Below, in pieces: positions 7,367 through 16,045 of a stretch of 64,000 nucleotides of DNA. A program made the position numbers and the translations under genes. The notes beneath the pieces are model-generated. The model made no database searches. It saw nothing but the letters and a program-made list of their open reading frames with translations, and was not told the DNA's origin. Within the stretch, counting starts at the first letter, position 1; the number at the start of each line of letters is the position of its first letter. This stretch comes from Anaerosphaera aminiphila DSM 21120 (GTDB lineage: Bacteria > Bacillota > Clostridia > Tissierellales > Peptoniphilaceae), in the NCBI RefSeq assembly GCF_900129925.1, contig NZ_FQXI01000007.1:34062-98061 (forward strand), read 5' to 3'.

Positions 7367-9016
7367 ATGCAAAATAAAAAAACAATAATTGGAACAGTTG
7401 GAAAAGTCAGTTTTCCAAATAAAAGTGAAATAGAATACGATGAAAATAAAATAGTATTTAAAGGCGGTATACTCGGTCAAGAAGTTGAAATTAAAAGAGT
7501 TAGAAGATCTAAGGGAAAGCTTTTAAATGTGGTGCAAAAATCTAAATGGGAAACAGAGGCAAACTGTGTGCACTCTGAAGTTTGTGGAGGCTGCACATAT
7601 CAAAACTTTAACTATGATGACGAAGTAGTCTATAAAAAGAACTTAATAACAAACTTATTTGAAGGTGAAGGGCTTAAATTAGAGAACTTTGAATTTTTAG
7701 GCTCGCCAAATTATAAACACTATAGAAATAAAATGGAGTATACATTTTCAGATGAGTACAGAGACGGCCCCCTGTCTCTTGGACTTCACATGAGAAATAA
7801 ATTCTATGAAGTAGTAAATACTGATGAGTGCAATATTGTGCACAGTGACTTTAATGTAATTAGAGCCTTTACCAGAGATTACTTTGATGGAACCTTGCCT
7901 CCCTATCAAAAAATGAGACACACTGGAACTTTAAGGCACCTGCTGATTAGAAGGTCATCTATAGGTGAAATTTTAATAAACATAGTAACGGCAAGTAGTG
8001 AATATGACTTTTCAGATTACTTTGAAGAATTAAAAAACTTAAACTTAGAAGGAAATATAGTTGGACTTCTTCACACTACAAACGACAGCTTGTCAGATGC
8101 AATTGTGCCGGAGAAAGTGGACATCTACTTTGGAAGAGATTATATATATGAAGAACTCCTTGGACTTAAATTTAAAGTAAGTGTATTTTCATTTTTCCAA
8201 ACAAATACTGAATCGGCAAAAGTCCTATACTCAATGGGCGAAAATATGCTTGGAGACTTAAAAGGCAAAGTGCTTTTAGATCTGTACTCAGGAACGGGAA
8301 CTATAACTCAAATACTTGGGAGAAATGCAAAAAGGGCAATAGGCGTTGAAATAGTAGAAGAAGCAGTAGAATCAGCAAGAGAAAATGTTAAATTAAATAA
8401 CTTAGAGAACATTGAATTTATTTGTGGAGATGTCTTTCAAGTTGTAAAAGATTTAGATGTAAAGCCGGACGTAATAGTTTTAGACCCGCCAAGAGATGGG
8501 ATAAACCCAAGGGCGATTGAAAATATAATTAACTTTAATCCGGAAGAATTTTTATATATTTCATGTAATCCCGTGACATTTGTAAGAGACGTGCAGGAGT
8601 TTTTAAAAAGAGGATATAGGATTGAGGAAATAAAAGGCCTTGACCAGTTTCCAAGAACAAATCACGTTGAGACGGTAGTATCTTTGTCCCACAAAAATGC
8701 AGATAGCCATATCAACGTAAATGTGGAGTTTGGTGATGAGGAAGGACAGATTCCTATTGATGAGATAGCGAGAAAAGCTGAAGAATATAGACCAAGTGAA
8801 AGAGTAACCTATAAAATAATACAAGAGTATATAGAAAACAAATATAATTTCAAAGTGCATACTGCTTATATTGCAGAAGTAAAAAGAGATTTAGGATTAC
8901 CCATGTATGATGCTCCAAATACAGTAGAAGAATTAAAACAAGAACGGAAACACCCAACACCTGAAAAGGTAGAGGCAATTAAAGATGCCTTAAGGCATTT
9001 TGTAGTTATCCAATAA
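7367..9016 (+). CDS. rlmD: RlmD-type 23S rRNA m5U methyltransferase with ICE-derived C-terminal extension
   Basis: The first ~440 residues form an RNA m5U methyltransferase: TRAM domain, the Fe-S cysteine cluster (CVHSEVCGGC), the SAM motif LLDLYSGTGTITQ, DPPRDG and the nucleophile region YISCNPVTFVRD. A typical family member ends just after FPRTNHVETVVSLS. Here the frame continues another ~105 residues (SHINVNVEFGDEEGQIPIDE and on) that form a conserved extension I recognise as carried at the left end of ICEs inserted in this gene. The protein is therefore a host-ICE chimera that keeps an intact catalytic core. A terminator follows at 9041. Confidence 0.92.
   Translation: MQNKKTIIGTVGKVSFPNKSEIEYDENKIVFKGGILGQEVEIKRVRRSKGKLLNVVQKSKWETEANCVHSEVCGGCTYQNFNYDDEVVYKKNLITNLFEGEGLKLENFEFLGSPNYKHYRNKMEYTFSDEYRDGPLSLGLHMRNKFYEVVNTDECNIVHSDFNVIRAFTRDYFDGTLPPYQKMRHTGTLRHLLIRRSSIGEILINIVTASSEYDFSDYFEELKNLNLEGNIVGLLHTTNDSLSDAIVPEKVDIYFGRDYIYEELLGLKFKVSVFSFFQTNTESAKVLYSMGENMLGDLKGKVLLDLYSGTGTITQILGRNAKRAIGVEIVEEAVESARENVKLNNLENIEFICGDVFQVVKDLDVKPDVIVLDPPRDGINPRAIENIINFNPEEFLYISCNPVTFVRDVQEFLKRGYRIEEIKGLDQFPRTNHVETVVSLSHKNADSHINVNVEFGDEEGQIPIDEIARKAEEYRPSERVTYKIIQEYIENKYNFKVHTAYIAEVKRDLGLPMYDAPNTVEELKQERKHPTPEKVEAIKDALRHFVVIQ
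8664..8700. other. attL: Probable left attachment site (attL) of the ICE within rlmD
   Basis: The rlmD core ends with the conserved HVETVVSLS segment encoded here, and the sequence changes after it to the extension carried by rumA-targeting ICEs. The crossover must lie within or next to this segment. The exact core repeat cannot be fixed because the right end (attR) is not in the window. Confidence 0.6.
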
Positions 9017-9040
9017 ATAAAATTGAATATGAAAACTAAA

Positions 9041-9077
9041 AGTTGTTTGCTCTTAATTTTGAGTAGGCAGCTTTTTT
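9041..9077 (+). terminator. Terminator after the chimeric rlmD gene
   Basis: A 12-pair stem (AGTTGTTTGCTC with GAGTAGGCAGCT, several G-T pairs) has an eight-base loop and is followed by six T residues. It isolates rlmD from the ICE genes. Confidence 0.8.
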
Positions 9078-9111
9078 ATATAGATAAAATTAAATAGTAC
9101 ATTTTCACAGG

Positions 9112-9140
9112 GAGTTAGTTTATATGACTAGCTCTTTTTT
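9112..9140 (+). terminator. Leader hairpin, upstream copy of the parA leader
   Basis: GAGTTAGT pairs with ACTAGCTC and is followed by six T residues, then TGCCTAAAATTGAAAGGAGG and a TTG codon. The whole unit is a near copy of the leader at 12824-12886 directly in front of the ICE parA. The two copies bracket the IetAS-like cargo. Confidence 0.7.
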
Positions 9141-9168
9141 GTGCCTAAAATTGAAAGGAGGGACAGAA

Positions 9169-9258
9169 TTGGACGTAAAAATATATAGAACAAAGGATGG
9201 GCAAAATTTCTCACTTGAACCTATTTTAAATGATGAAAGATGTACGGAGAATCAATGA
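9169..9258 (+). pseudogene. Vestigial 29-codon reading frame behind the duplicated leader
   Basis: A TTG codon with GGAGGGACAG upstream opens 29 codons (DVKIYRTKDGQNFSLEPIL and on) ending in TGA. A second frame continues the coding look (DIASIYTFPDDIKIIISGE) to about 9345, so this seems to be a short gene broken by a frameshift. It occupies the position that parA has behind the other leader copy, but it is not ParA. No family is recognised. Confidence 0.4.
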
Positions 9259-9430
9259 GATATTGCCAGTATATATACCTTTCCTGATGATATAAAAATA
9301 ATTATTTCTGGGGAGAGATTGCAATCAATAATTACCTGTCCAATCGTGTCCAATAATATGTTGACAAATGGGAATAAAAATGATACTATTTAACAGTATA
9401 AACAATAGTGTCCCAAAAAGAGGTGTCAAT

Positions 9431-10582
9431 ATGAAATCAAGTTTAGTAGTTAAATTGATAGAAGCTCATAGCTCTGGTAGCGAAGATGCTTTTAAAAATG
9501 CATTAAATATTTTAGCTGATGATGAAGAGAAGAAAGGAAATCTTAAAACATCTTCCTCACTGAGGAAAGCATATGTATATGATAAAAAACGTTCTGCAGC
9601 TTATAGCGATAGTCCACTTTCAGAAATGTCTTTTTCCGTTCAAAATGCAATTCCGATGCCTAAAGATAAGGATAGTACCTTGGAATTATTAGAGATTTTA
9701 ACCCCTAAAATTACATTGTCAGATGTTGCTTTGCCTGAGAAAACATTACAAGCAGTTCGGCAAATTGTAGCAGAGCAAAAATCTGTTGAAAAACTTATTG
9801 ATAGAGGTATCGCTCCCGCAAACAGGCTGTTATTCTGTGGACCTCCGGGTTGTGGAAAGACATTAACTGCGAATGCTTTAGCAGGCGAGTTGCAAATACC
9901 AGTTGCATACGTAAAACTGGATGGCTTAGTTTCTTCTTATTTAGGGCAAACAGGAACAAACATAAGAAAAATTTTTGATTTTGTTAAGAATAAGAGAATT
10001 ATGTTATTTCTAGATGAGTTTGATGCTATTGCTAAAAAAAGAGATGACTCTAATGAATTAGGGGAGCTCAAGAGGGTTGTGACAACTCTTTTGCAAAATA
10101 TGGATGCCATGCCATCGAACGTTTTTTTAGTAGCTGCAACAAATCACCATCACCTTTTAGATCCAGCTATTTGGCGAAGATTTAATTCTTCAATACTATT
10201 AGAATTACCAAATGTGGAACAGAGAACTCAAATTATAGAAAGATTTTATTCTGAAAAATTATCTGAGTATGATATTGATATTAAGACTTTAACAATATTG
10301 TCTGAAGGTATGAGTGGTGCAGAAGTTCAGAGTTTTATGCAATCACTTGCCAAATATTGTGTATTGGAAAATGTAAATAAAGTTGTCTCTCAAAAAGAGA
10401 TTGCAGAAATATGGTTGCAACAAAACACACTTTTTGTAAGTGAGAATAGTGATGATTTTATGAAAGCACTATATAAGCTTAAAAAAAATGGTATATCATT
10501 AAGAACATTAGAAGAGATAACAAGTATTCCCAAATCTACGTTGGACTATCGTTTTAAAAAGGAGGAGCTAAATGATGAGTGA
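9431..10582 (+). CDS. ietA: IetA-like AAA+ ATPase of an ATPase-subtilase defence pair
   Basis: The 383-residue protein has a AAA+ core: Walker A GPPGCGKT at about residues 137-144, Walker B IMLFLDEFDAI near 190-200 with D195 and E196, sensor 1 AATN and the arginine finger segment WRRFNSS. A C-terminal region ends in a helix-turn-helix-like stretch (SLRTLEEITSIPKSTLDYRF). I chose ATG 9431 because AGAGGTG precedes it; an earlier in-frame ATG lacks one. The gene overlaps the subtilase gene by 11 bases. AAA+/S8-peptidase pairs of this layout are known as IetAS, described as a plasmid incompatibility/toxin-antitoxin pair and as an anti-phage system. The match is by architecture. Confidence 0.82.
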   Translation: MKSSLVVKLIEAHSSGSEDAFKNALNILADDEEKKGNLKTSSSLRKAYVYDKKRSAAYSDSPLSEMSFSVQNAIPMPKDKDSTLELLEILTPKITLSDVALPEKTLQAVRQIVAEQKSVEKLIDRGIAPANRLLFCGPPGCGKTLTANALAGELQIPVAYVKLDGLVSSYLGQTGTNIRKIFDFVKNKRIMLFLDEFDAIAKKRDDSNELGELKRVVTTLLQNMDAMPSNVFLVAATNHHHLLDPAIWRRFNSSILLELPNVEQRTQIIERFYSEKLSEYDIDIKTLTILSEGMSGAEVQSFMQSLAKYCVLENVNKVVSQKEIAEIWLQQNTLFVSENSDDFMKALYKLKKNGISLRTLEEITSIPKSTLDYRFKKEELNDE

Positions 10583-12791
10583 TAAAAGAAGAAACCATTT
10601 GTGGATACCTGATGAAGAAGTTACTAGGGTAGACAAAAAACCAACAGGGAGAACAACACCAAGAAATATATCTTTTACTGAGCATGGACAAAAATTAAGT
10701 AGCAGTCTTCAATCAATAAAACAAGCGATTGAAAATGTTTCAGAGGATGATTCTTTATCAGATACAGGATTAATGATATTCAAAGTTGAATTGCCAGATG
10801 GAGAAAAGATCAAAGATAAAAAGGATTTATTTACATCAACTGGTATGGAAGTTAAAGTTGTTAAAAGTGAGAATAAGGCTGTAATTGCTACAACAAAAAA
10901 CCAGTTTCAATCATTAAAAAAGAGAATAGATGATTATACTCGTTCAGGATCAGGTAAAACATATTTTGATTATATAGAAGATTTTAAGCCTTATCTTGGC
11001 AGTGAAAAGAATTCAAGTTCTTTGCAAAAAACCACTTGTTCGGATCTGGTTCCTGATTCATTGGATATTCAGCTAATGCTTGTGCCTAACTTAAGAGAAG
11101 AAATATATGATTTAGCAATACAAAGATTAGTTGAAAAAATTGGAGACAGAGATGGGATTATTCAGGAAGAACCATATTACTTGTCAGATAACACGCCAGT
11201 AATTCGGGTAATCATACCTTCGAATTCCTTATTTCATTACGAGAATGATTCAGCAATTTATAGGATTGAGGAAACTGATTTTTTTAGTGCAGATGCAGCA
11301 TCAAAAGATGCAATTGATTTAAATGAATTGGAATTGGACGATAGTGTTCTTATTGATAAATTACCCATAGTAACTGTATTAGACTCGGGAGTGAATTTTC
11401 CAGAAGGATTAGAACCACTTATACTCCATCATTGGACAGATGGTTCTTCTGGTGGTGATAGTGAGCATGGAACAAAAGTTGCTAGTAGAGTTGCATTCAA
11501 ATACATATGTGACCAATTGCCTAGTACGAAAATTACTCCAAGAACTCGTATTATTGATTGCAACATTTTAGATGGAAGTGTTCCTGTAAATGTGTTTATC
11601 AAAAGAATTCAGAATGCTGTAGCTACATTTTGTGATATATCTAAAATATATAATCTATCTGCAAATGCATCCTCACCAATTGAAGGGGATGAAATGAGTA
11701 TTTTAGGTTATGAATTGGATGCTCTACAACTAAAACGAAATGTACAGTTTGTTATTTCAGCTGGAAATCACCAATTGTGGAGCACTGAATCTTGTTTAGA
11801 AGATATTCTAGATGATGATGATTCGAGAGTATCAGCTCCAGCTGATTCTATGTTATCTGTTGTTGTTGGAGCAACTTCAGGAGAAACGCACCCAAATAGT
11901 CTTTCTACTATAAATGAAGTTTCTTCATATAGCCGGATAGGTTCAGGATTTAATGGTTTTTCTAAACCTGATTTGACTGCTTACGGTGGTTGTATAACAT
12001 GTATTGCAGGTTCAGTATCAGTGCCTGAAGATAAATATTCTTTACTTTTAGACAAAAACGGTCAACTGACGCCAGATGCAGGGACAAGTTTTACTGCTCC
12101 TGTTGTAGCTGGAGATTTTGCAGAAATATTAGGAATTATCCCTAACCAAGATATCCTGTTGGCAAAAGCCTTGTTATATCACAATGCTATGCCTATTTGG
12201 GATGAGGACAGTATTACTGATGAAGAATTGGCATATGCTCATAATTTATACGGTAGAGGTTTATCAAACGTAGATGAGAGCAAATATTCTTCTCCCTCCA
12301 AAGTAACATTTGTGAGAACAGGTACCTTAAATAAGGTTACTAAAGAACGTGTAACAATTTATATGCCTGAAATTTTAGCTGCTCAGGTTGGAAGAAATGT
12401 TGCAAAAGTTTCAGTAACATGTATTTCAATGCCACCAGTTGACAGAACAAAAGGAACAGAATATTTAGGGGCATATATACGGGCATCATTAAAAAAGAGC
12501 AGTTCTGATGGACGTTTAAAGCCAGTTCAACAAGATTTTAAAGTTGGTAGACAAAAATGGGATGTTTGTCACCAGTTTACAAAATTGTTTTCAAAATTTG
12601 AAGCTGGTGATTGGCAGATTTGGCTTGAATTATTTTCACGTTGGGATGAAGAGAATATCGATGTTCCATATGCATTAGCTGTAACCATTGAAGATGTAAG
12701 CAATACTTTAGATGTTTATAGCGAAATAGAAGCATTAAATAGATATCGTGCTATTAATACACTTAGATTGCGTCTTGATTCCCAATCATAA
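10572..12791 (+). CDS. ietS: IetS-like subtilisin-family serine protease
   Basis: The 739-residue protein has a complete S8 catalytic set: D271 in VTVLDSGVNF, H299 in EHGTKVAS, the oxyanion N399 in SAGNHQ, and S506 in GTSFTAP. There is no signal peptide, so it should act in the cytoplasm. About 260 residues precede the protease and about 200 follow it. A ribosome site (AAGGAGGAGCTAA) overlaps the end of ietA and translation is coupled. With the AAA+ partner it forms an IetAS-type module in which the protease is the presumed effector and the ATPase the sensor or regulator; that assignment is inference from the known pair. Confidence 0.82.
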   Translation: MMSDKRRNHLWIPDEEVTRVDKKPTGRTTPRNISFTEHGQKLSSSLQSIKQAIENVSEDDSLSDTGLMIFKVELPDGEKIKDKKDLFTSTGMEVKVVKSENKAVIATTKNQFQSLKKRIDDYTRSGSGKTYFDYIEDFKPYLGSEKNSSSLQKTTCSDLVPDSLDIQLMLVPNLREEIYDLAIQRLVEKIGDRDGIIQEEPYYLSDNTPVIRVIIPSNSLFHYENDSAIYRIEETDFFSADAASKDAIDLNELELDDSVLIDKLPIVTVLDSGVNFPEGLEPLILHHWTDGSSGGDSEHGTKVASRVAFKYICDQLPSTKITPRTRIIDCNILDGSVPVNVFIKRIQNAVATFCDISKIYNLSANASSPIEGDEMSILGYELDALQLKRNVQFVISAGNHQLWSTESCLEDILDDDDSRVSAPADSMLSVVVGATSGETHPNSLSTINEVSSYSRIGSGFNGFSKPDLTAYGGCITCIAGSVSVPEDKYSLLLDKNGQLTPDAGTSFTAPVVAGDFAEILGIIPNQDILLAKALLYHNAMPIWDEDSITDEELAYAHNLYGRGLSNVDESKYSSPSKVTFVRTGTLNKVTKERVTIYMPEILAAQVGRNVAKVSVTCISMPPVDRTKGTEYLGAYIRASLKKSSSDGRLKPVQQDFKVGRQKWDVCHQFTKLFSKFEAGDWQIWLELFSRWDEENIDVPYALAVTIEDVSNTLDVYSEIEALNRYRAINTLRLRLDSQS

Positions 12792-12823
12792 CACGTGATT
12801 ACAATAAAATATTTTAGAAAAAG

Positions 12824-12855
12824 GAGTTAGTCTATATATGATTAGCTCTTTTTTT
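12824..12855 (+). terminator. Leader hairpin in front of the ICE parA
   Basis: GAGTTAGTC pairs with GATTAGCTC (7-base loop) and is followed by seven T residues, 28 bases before the parA TTG start. It looks like an intrinsic terminator located inside the 5' leader and is one of a set of similar leaders in the element. A near copy is at 9112-9140. Confidence 0.75.
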
Positions 12856-12883
12856 ATGCACAAAATTAAAAGGAGGAACAGAA

Positions 12884-13705
12884 TTGAATGCAAAAATCAT
12901 TGCCATAGCCAACCAAAAAGGCGGTGTTGGCAAAACAACCACCTGTGCCAACTTAGGTATAGGTTTAGCTATGGAAAATAAGAAAGTATTACTTGTGGAT
13001 GCAGACCCTCAAGGCAGTTTATCTATTAGTTTGGGGCATTCACAGCCAGATAGTATTGATACTACCCTTGCTACTATCATGGGCAAGGTGATTACTGATA
13101 CAGCTTTTGAGCCTAAAGAGGGTATTTTAAAACATGATGAGGGCGTGGATTTACTCCCTGCTAACATTGAGTTATCTAGCATGGAAGTATCTCTTGTTAA
13201 TGCCATGAGCAGAGAAACCATACTTAAACAATACCTTGATACGGTGAAAAAACAGTATGACTATATTCTTTTAGACTGTATGCCCTCTTTAGGAATGCTG
13301 ACAATTAATGCCCTTGCTGCGGCAGATAGTGTAATCGTTCCTGTACAAGCGGATTATCTCCCAGCAAAAGGATTAGAACAGCTATTACAGACCATTGGAA
13401 AGGTACGCAGACAGATAAATCCAAAATTGAAAATTGACGGGATTCTCTTAACTATGGTAGATGGGCGTACTAATTTTGCAAAGGACATCAGTGCATTGGT
13501 AAGAGAGACTTATGGAGGCAGTATTAAAGTATTTAATGCTGATATACCCCGTTCAGTTAAAGCCGCAGAAATTAGTGCAGAGGGAAAAAGTATCTTTGCT
13601 CATGATCCAAAGGGAAAGGTTGCAGAAGGATATAAAAGTTTGACCAAGGAGGTGCTTAAAATTGAAAAGATCCGCCAAAAACATAAAGCTGGCATCAGTA
13701 GATGA
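12884..13705 (+). CDS. parA: ICE-borne ParA/Soj-type ATPase
   Basis: The 273-residue ATPase has the deviant Walker A ANQKGGVGKTTT (residues 8-19), DADPQGS, and the Walker B-like DYILLDCMPSLG. It starts at TTG with AAAAGGAGGAACAG upstream; the ATG four bases on is out of frame. It overlaps the parB-like gene by 44 bases. ICE ParAB pairs stabilise the excised circular form or help its replication, so this is a maintenance module and distinct from the chromosomal pair at 1827. Confidence 0.92.
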   Translation: MNAKIIAIANQKGGVGKTTTCANLGIGLAMENKKVLLVDADPQGSLSISLGHSQPDSIDTTLATIMGKVITDTAFEPKEGILKHDEGVDLLPANIELSSMEVSLVNAMSRETILKQYLDTVKKQYDYILLDCMPSLGMLTINALAAADSVIVPVQADYLPAKGLEQLLQTIGKVRRQINPKLKIDGILLTMVDGRTNFAKDISALVRETYGGSIKVFNADIPRSVKAAEISAEGKSIFAHDPKGKVAEGYKSLTKEVLKIEKIRQKHKAGISR

Positions 13706-14600
13706 TTTATTTTCCACAGAGGAAAGCAGGGCTGATGAAAACCGAGAGAAGATAATTGAAATCCCTTTAACAGAACTGTTTCCTTTTAAAGACCACCCAT
13801 TTAAGGTAATTGACAATGAAGCCATGTTTGACACAGCAGAAAGTGTTAAACAATATGGTGTTCTTGTTCCAGCCATTGCAAGACCTCGTGATGAAGGTGG
13901 TTATGAACTTGTTGCAGGGCATCGAAGAAAAAGAGCCTGTGAACTTGCTGAGCTTGATACAATGCCTGTAATAGTCCGTAACCTTGACGATGATGAAGCT
14001 GTTATTATTATGGTTGACAGCAACTTGCAGAGAGAAAATATCTTACCAAGTGAACGAGCCTTTGCATATAAAATGAAATTATCAGCAATGAAAAGACAGG
14101 CAGGCAGACCATTAAAAGAAAATGGTTCCCAAGTTGGGAATAATTTATTAGGCAAAAAAGCAAGTGAACTTTTAGCCGAGCAAGTTGGTGAAAGCAAAAA
14201 TCAAATTTATCGCTACATCCGCCTTACCCACCTTATCCCCGAAATACTTTCAATGGTAGATGAAAAGAAAATTGCCTTTAATCCTGCTGTAGAGCTATCA
14301 TTCCTTAAAAAAGAGGAACAAACCGACTTGCTTGATGCTATGGATATGGAGCAAGCTACTCCCTCGCTTTCACAGGCACAGCGTTTAAAGAAGTTTAGCA
14401 ACGAAGGAAAATTAACCCTTGAGGTAATGAGTGCCATTATGAGTGAGGAAAAGAAAGGTGATTTAGATAAGGTAACCCTTACTGGGGATAAGTTAAAAAA
14501 ATATTTTCCAAAGTCATATACACCTAAACAAATGGAGGAAACCATTATGAAATTACTTGAAGGATGGCATAAAAAACGGACAAGGGATCAAGAACGATAG
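13662..14600 (+). CDS. parB: ICE-borne ParB-type DNA-binding protein
   Basis: The 312-residue protein carries the ParB/RepB nuclease-like N-terminal domain (YELVAGHRRKRACELA at about residues 77-92; MVDSNLQRENILPSERA) followed by the KorB-like helix-turn-helix region (GESKNQIYRYIRLTHLIPEIL). It starts at TTG with AAGGAGGTGCTTAAA upstream, inside the 3' end of parA. The C-terminal part (residues 250-312) matches the longer ICE form with a C-terminal helix bundle. Its centromere is not identified. Confidence 0.9.
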   Translation: MKRSAKNIKLASVDDLFSTEESRADENREKIIEIPLTELFPFKDHPFKVIDNEAMFDTAESVKQYGVLVPAIARPRDEGGYELVAGHRRKRACELAELDTMPVIVRNLDDDEAVIIMVDSNLQRENILPSERAFAYKMKLSAMKRQAGRPLKENGSQVGNNLLGKKASELLAEQVGESKNQIYRYIRLTHLIPEILSMVDEKKIAFNPAVELSFLKKEEQTDLLDAMDMEQATPSLSQAQRLKKFSNEGKLTLEVMSAIMSEEKKGDLDKVTLTGDKLKKYFPKSYTPKQMEETIMKLLEGWHKKRTRDQER

Positions 14601-14633
14601 ACAATAATACAGGCAGGAAAAGAGGTGATACTT

Positions 14634-15548
14634 ATGGCAGTATTTAGAGTAGAAAAAACACGAGATTATACGGTTATGTCAAATCACCATTTGAGAAATA
14701 CAGAGCTTTCATTAAAGGCAAAAGGCTTACTATCCCTTATGCTTTCTCTTCCAGAGAATTGGGATTATACAACAAAGGGACTTTCTCGTATATGTAAGGA
14801 TGGTATTGATAGTATTAACAGTGGGGTAAAGGAACTTGAAGCCAATGGCTATGTTATTCGTAGAAGATTACGCAATGAAAAAGGGCAATTAACTACAATA
14901 GAGTATACAATTTTCGAACAGCCACAATCCCTTGATACTACTGATGTTTCACATAAAGGGGAAAATCCAATCTTGGATAAGCAGGTACAGGAGAAACCAA
15001 TACTGGAAAACCCAATCTTGGATAAACCTAAACAGGATGAACCTATCTTGGAAAAACCCCACCAATTAAGTACTAATATATTAAATACTGATTTATTAAG
15101 TATGGAGGTATCAAATCCTTATCCATCAAATCAATATCCAGCAAATAAAGAACCAGAAGAAAAAAAGATGGGATATGATTCGATTGGATTGAAAAGCGTA
15201 AAAGAAGTCAAAGAACTGGTATTAAAAAATATTGAATACGAGTATATAAAAACTCACCATGACCGTGGACGCCTAGAAGAAATTGTAGAGCTTATGGTAG
15301 AAACTCTGTGCTCCACAAAGGACACTATCAATATTTCAGGAGATGATTACCCTTCACAACTGGTCAAAGAAAAGCTGTTACGAATTAACAGTCTCCATAT
15401 TGATTATGTATTTGAGTGTTTGAAAAAGACTACCACCTATATTCGTAATATCAAGAGATATCTACTGACAACACTTTTTAATGCTCCCTCAACTATAGAC
15501 AACTACTATTCAGCACTTGTAAATCACGATTTTAAAGGAAAATATTAA
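14634..15548 (+). CDS. Replication-initiator-like helix-turn-helix protein (RepA N-terminal/DUF6017 type)
   Basis: The 304-residue protein starts with the winged-helix domain common to ICE replication initiators (FRVEKTRDYTVMSNHHLRNTELSLKAKGLLSLMLSLP), then a repetitive Pro/Lys/Asp-rich linker (ILDKQVQEKPILENPILDKP), and a C-terminal domain typical of the DUF6017 family. ATG 14634 is chosen over the GTG nine bases earlier because AGAGGTGAT sits correctly before it. It follows parAB in the standard order. Role in replication of the excised element is inferred. Confidence 0.85.
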   Translation: MAVFRVEKTRDYTVMSNHHLRNTELSLKAKGLLSLMLSLPENWDYTTKGLSRICKDGIDSINSGVKELEANGYVIRRRLRNEKGQLTTIEYTIFEQPQSLDTTDVSHKGENPILDKQVQEKPILENPILDKPKQDEPILEKPHQLSTNILNTDLLSMEVSNPYPSNQYPANKEPEEKKMGYDSIGLKSVKEVKELVLKNIEYEYIKTHHDRGRLEEIVELMVETLCSTKDTINISGDDYPSQLVKEKLLRINSLHIDYVFECLKKTTTYIRNIKRYLLTTLFNAPSTIDNYYSALVNHDFKGKY

Positions 15549-15592
15549 GGCGTTTTGCACCTGTTTTATAGGAATAGCAAGATGCCTTTTTT
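15548..15592 (+). terminator. Leader hairpin before the DUF7768 gene
   Basis: AGGCGTTTTGC pairs with GCAAGATGCCT (11 pairs, two G-T) and is followed by a T run; the start codon of the next gene is 31 bases on. It ends the initiator gene and also lies in the leader of the following gene; the following TCCAAAATTAGAAAGGAG resembles the post-hairpin segment of the parA leaders. Confidence 0.75.
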
Positions 15593-15622
15593 GTATCCAA
15601 AATTAGAAAGGAGTTTTGAATT

Positions 15623-15976
15623 ATGAGAAGACCAATGGCATATATTACAGCTGCTTGGGGAATGAACGAGTTTGAAAATACTGAAACCGCCACCAAATAT
15701 TGCAGAAAAATCTATGAAGCAGGATTTACCCCTATGTGTCCTCTGTTATTTCTTCCGCTTTATCTAAACGACGAAATCCCGGAGGAACATAAGGACGGGA
15801 TTGATATGGCAAGGGATATGTTAAGGCGTTCCCGTGTGCTTGTAGTTTGCGGTGATGTGATAGATGAAAATGTAAAAAATGACATTGCCACTGCCGATCG
15901 ACTTCGTATTACAGCTACTACCCTTGATGGAATTTTGACAGTCAAGGGACATGGGAGGGAAAAAGCCAATGTCTGA
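15623..15976 (+). CDS. DUF7768/DUF4406-type small protein
   Basis: The 117-residue protein (RRPMAYITAAWGMNEFENTE, then RRSRVLVVCGDVIDENVKNDIATADRL) resembles the nucleoside deoxyribosyltransferase-like DUF4406/DUF7768 family that is conserved in this ICE type. Ribosome site AAAGGAG. It lies between the initiator and the coupling-protein genes. Enzymatic activity has not been shown for ICE members as far as I know. Confidence 0.75.
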   Translation: MRRPMAYITAAWGMNEFENTETATKYCRKIYEAGFTPMCPLLFLPLYLNDEIPEEHKDGIDMARDMLRRSRVLVVCGDVIDENVKNDIATADRLRITATTLDGILTVKGHGREKANV

Positions 15977-16045
15977 CTATCTCCTTAGACGGTTGCTTGT
16001 TCCACCGTAATAAATATTTTCAAACCATGAAAGGAGGATTTTATT

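Noticed and set aside
12792..12797. CACGTG upstream of the ICE parA, as a possible ICE parS
   Set aside because: The flanking bases do not form a palindrome and there is only one copy; it is probably chance.
13553..13876. Leftward frame across the ICE parA-parB junction
   Set aside because: It overlaps two strongly supported genes and shows no coding features.
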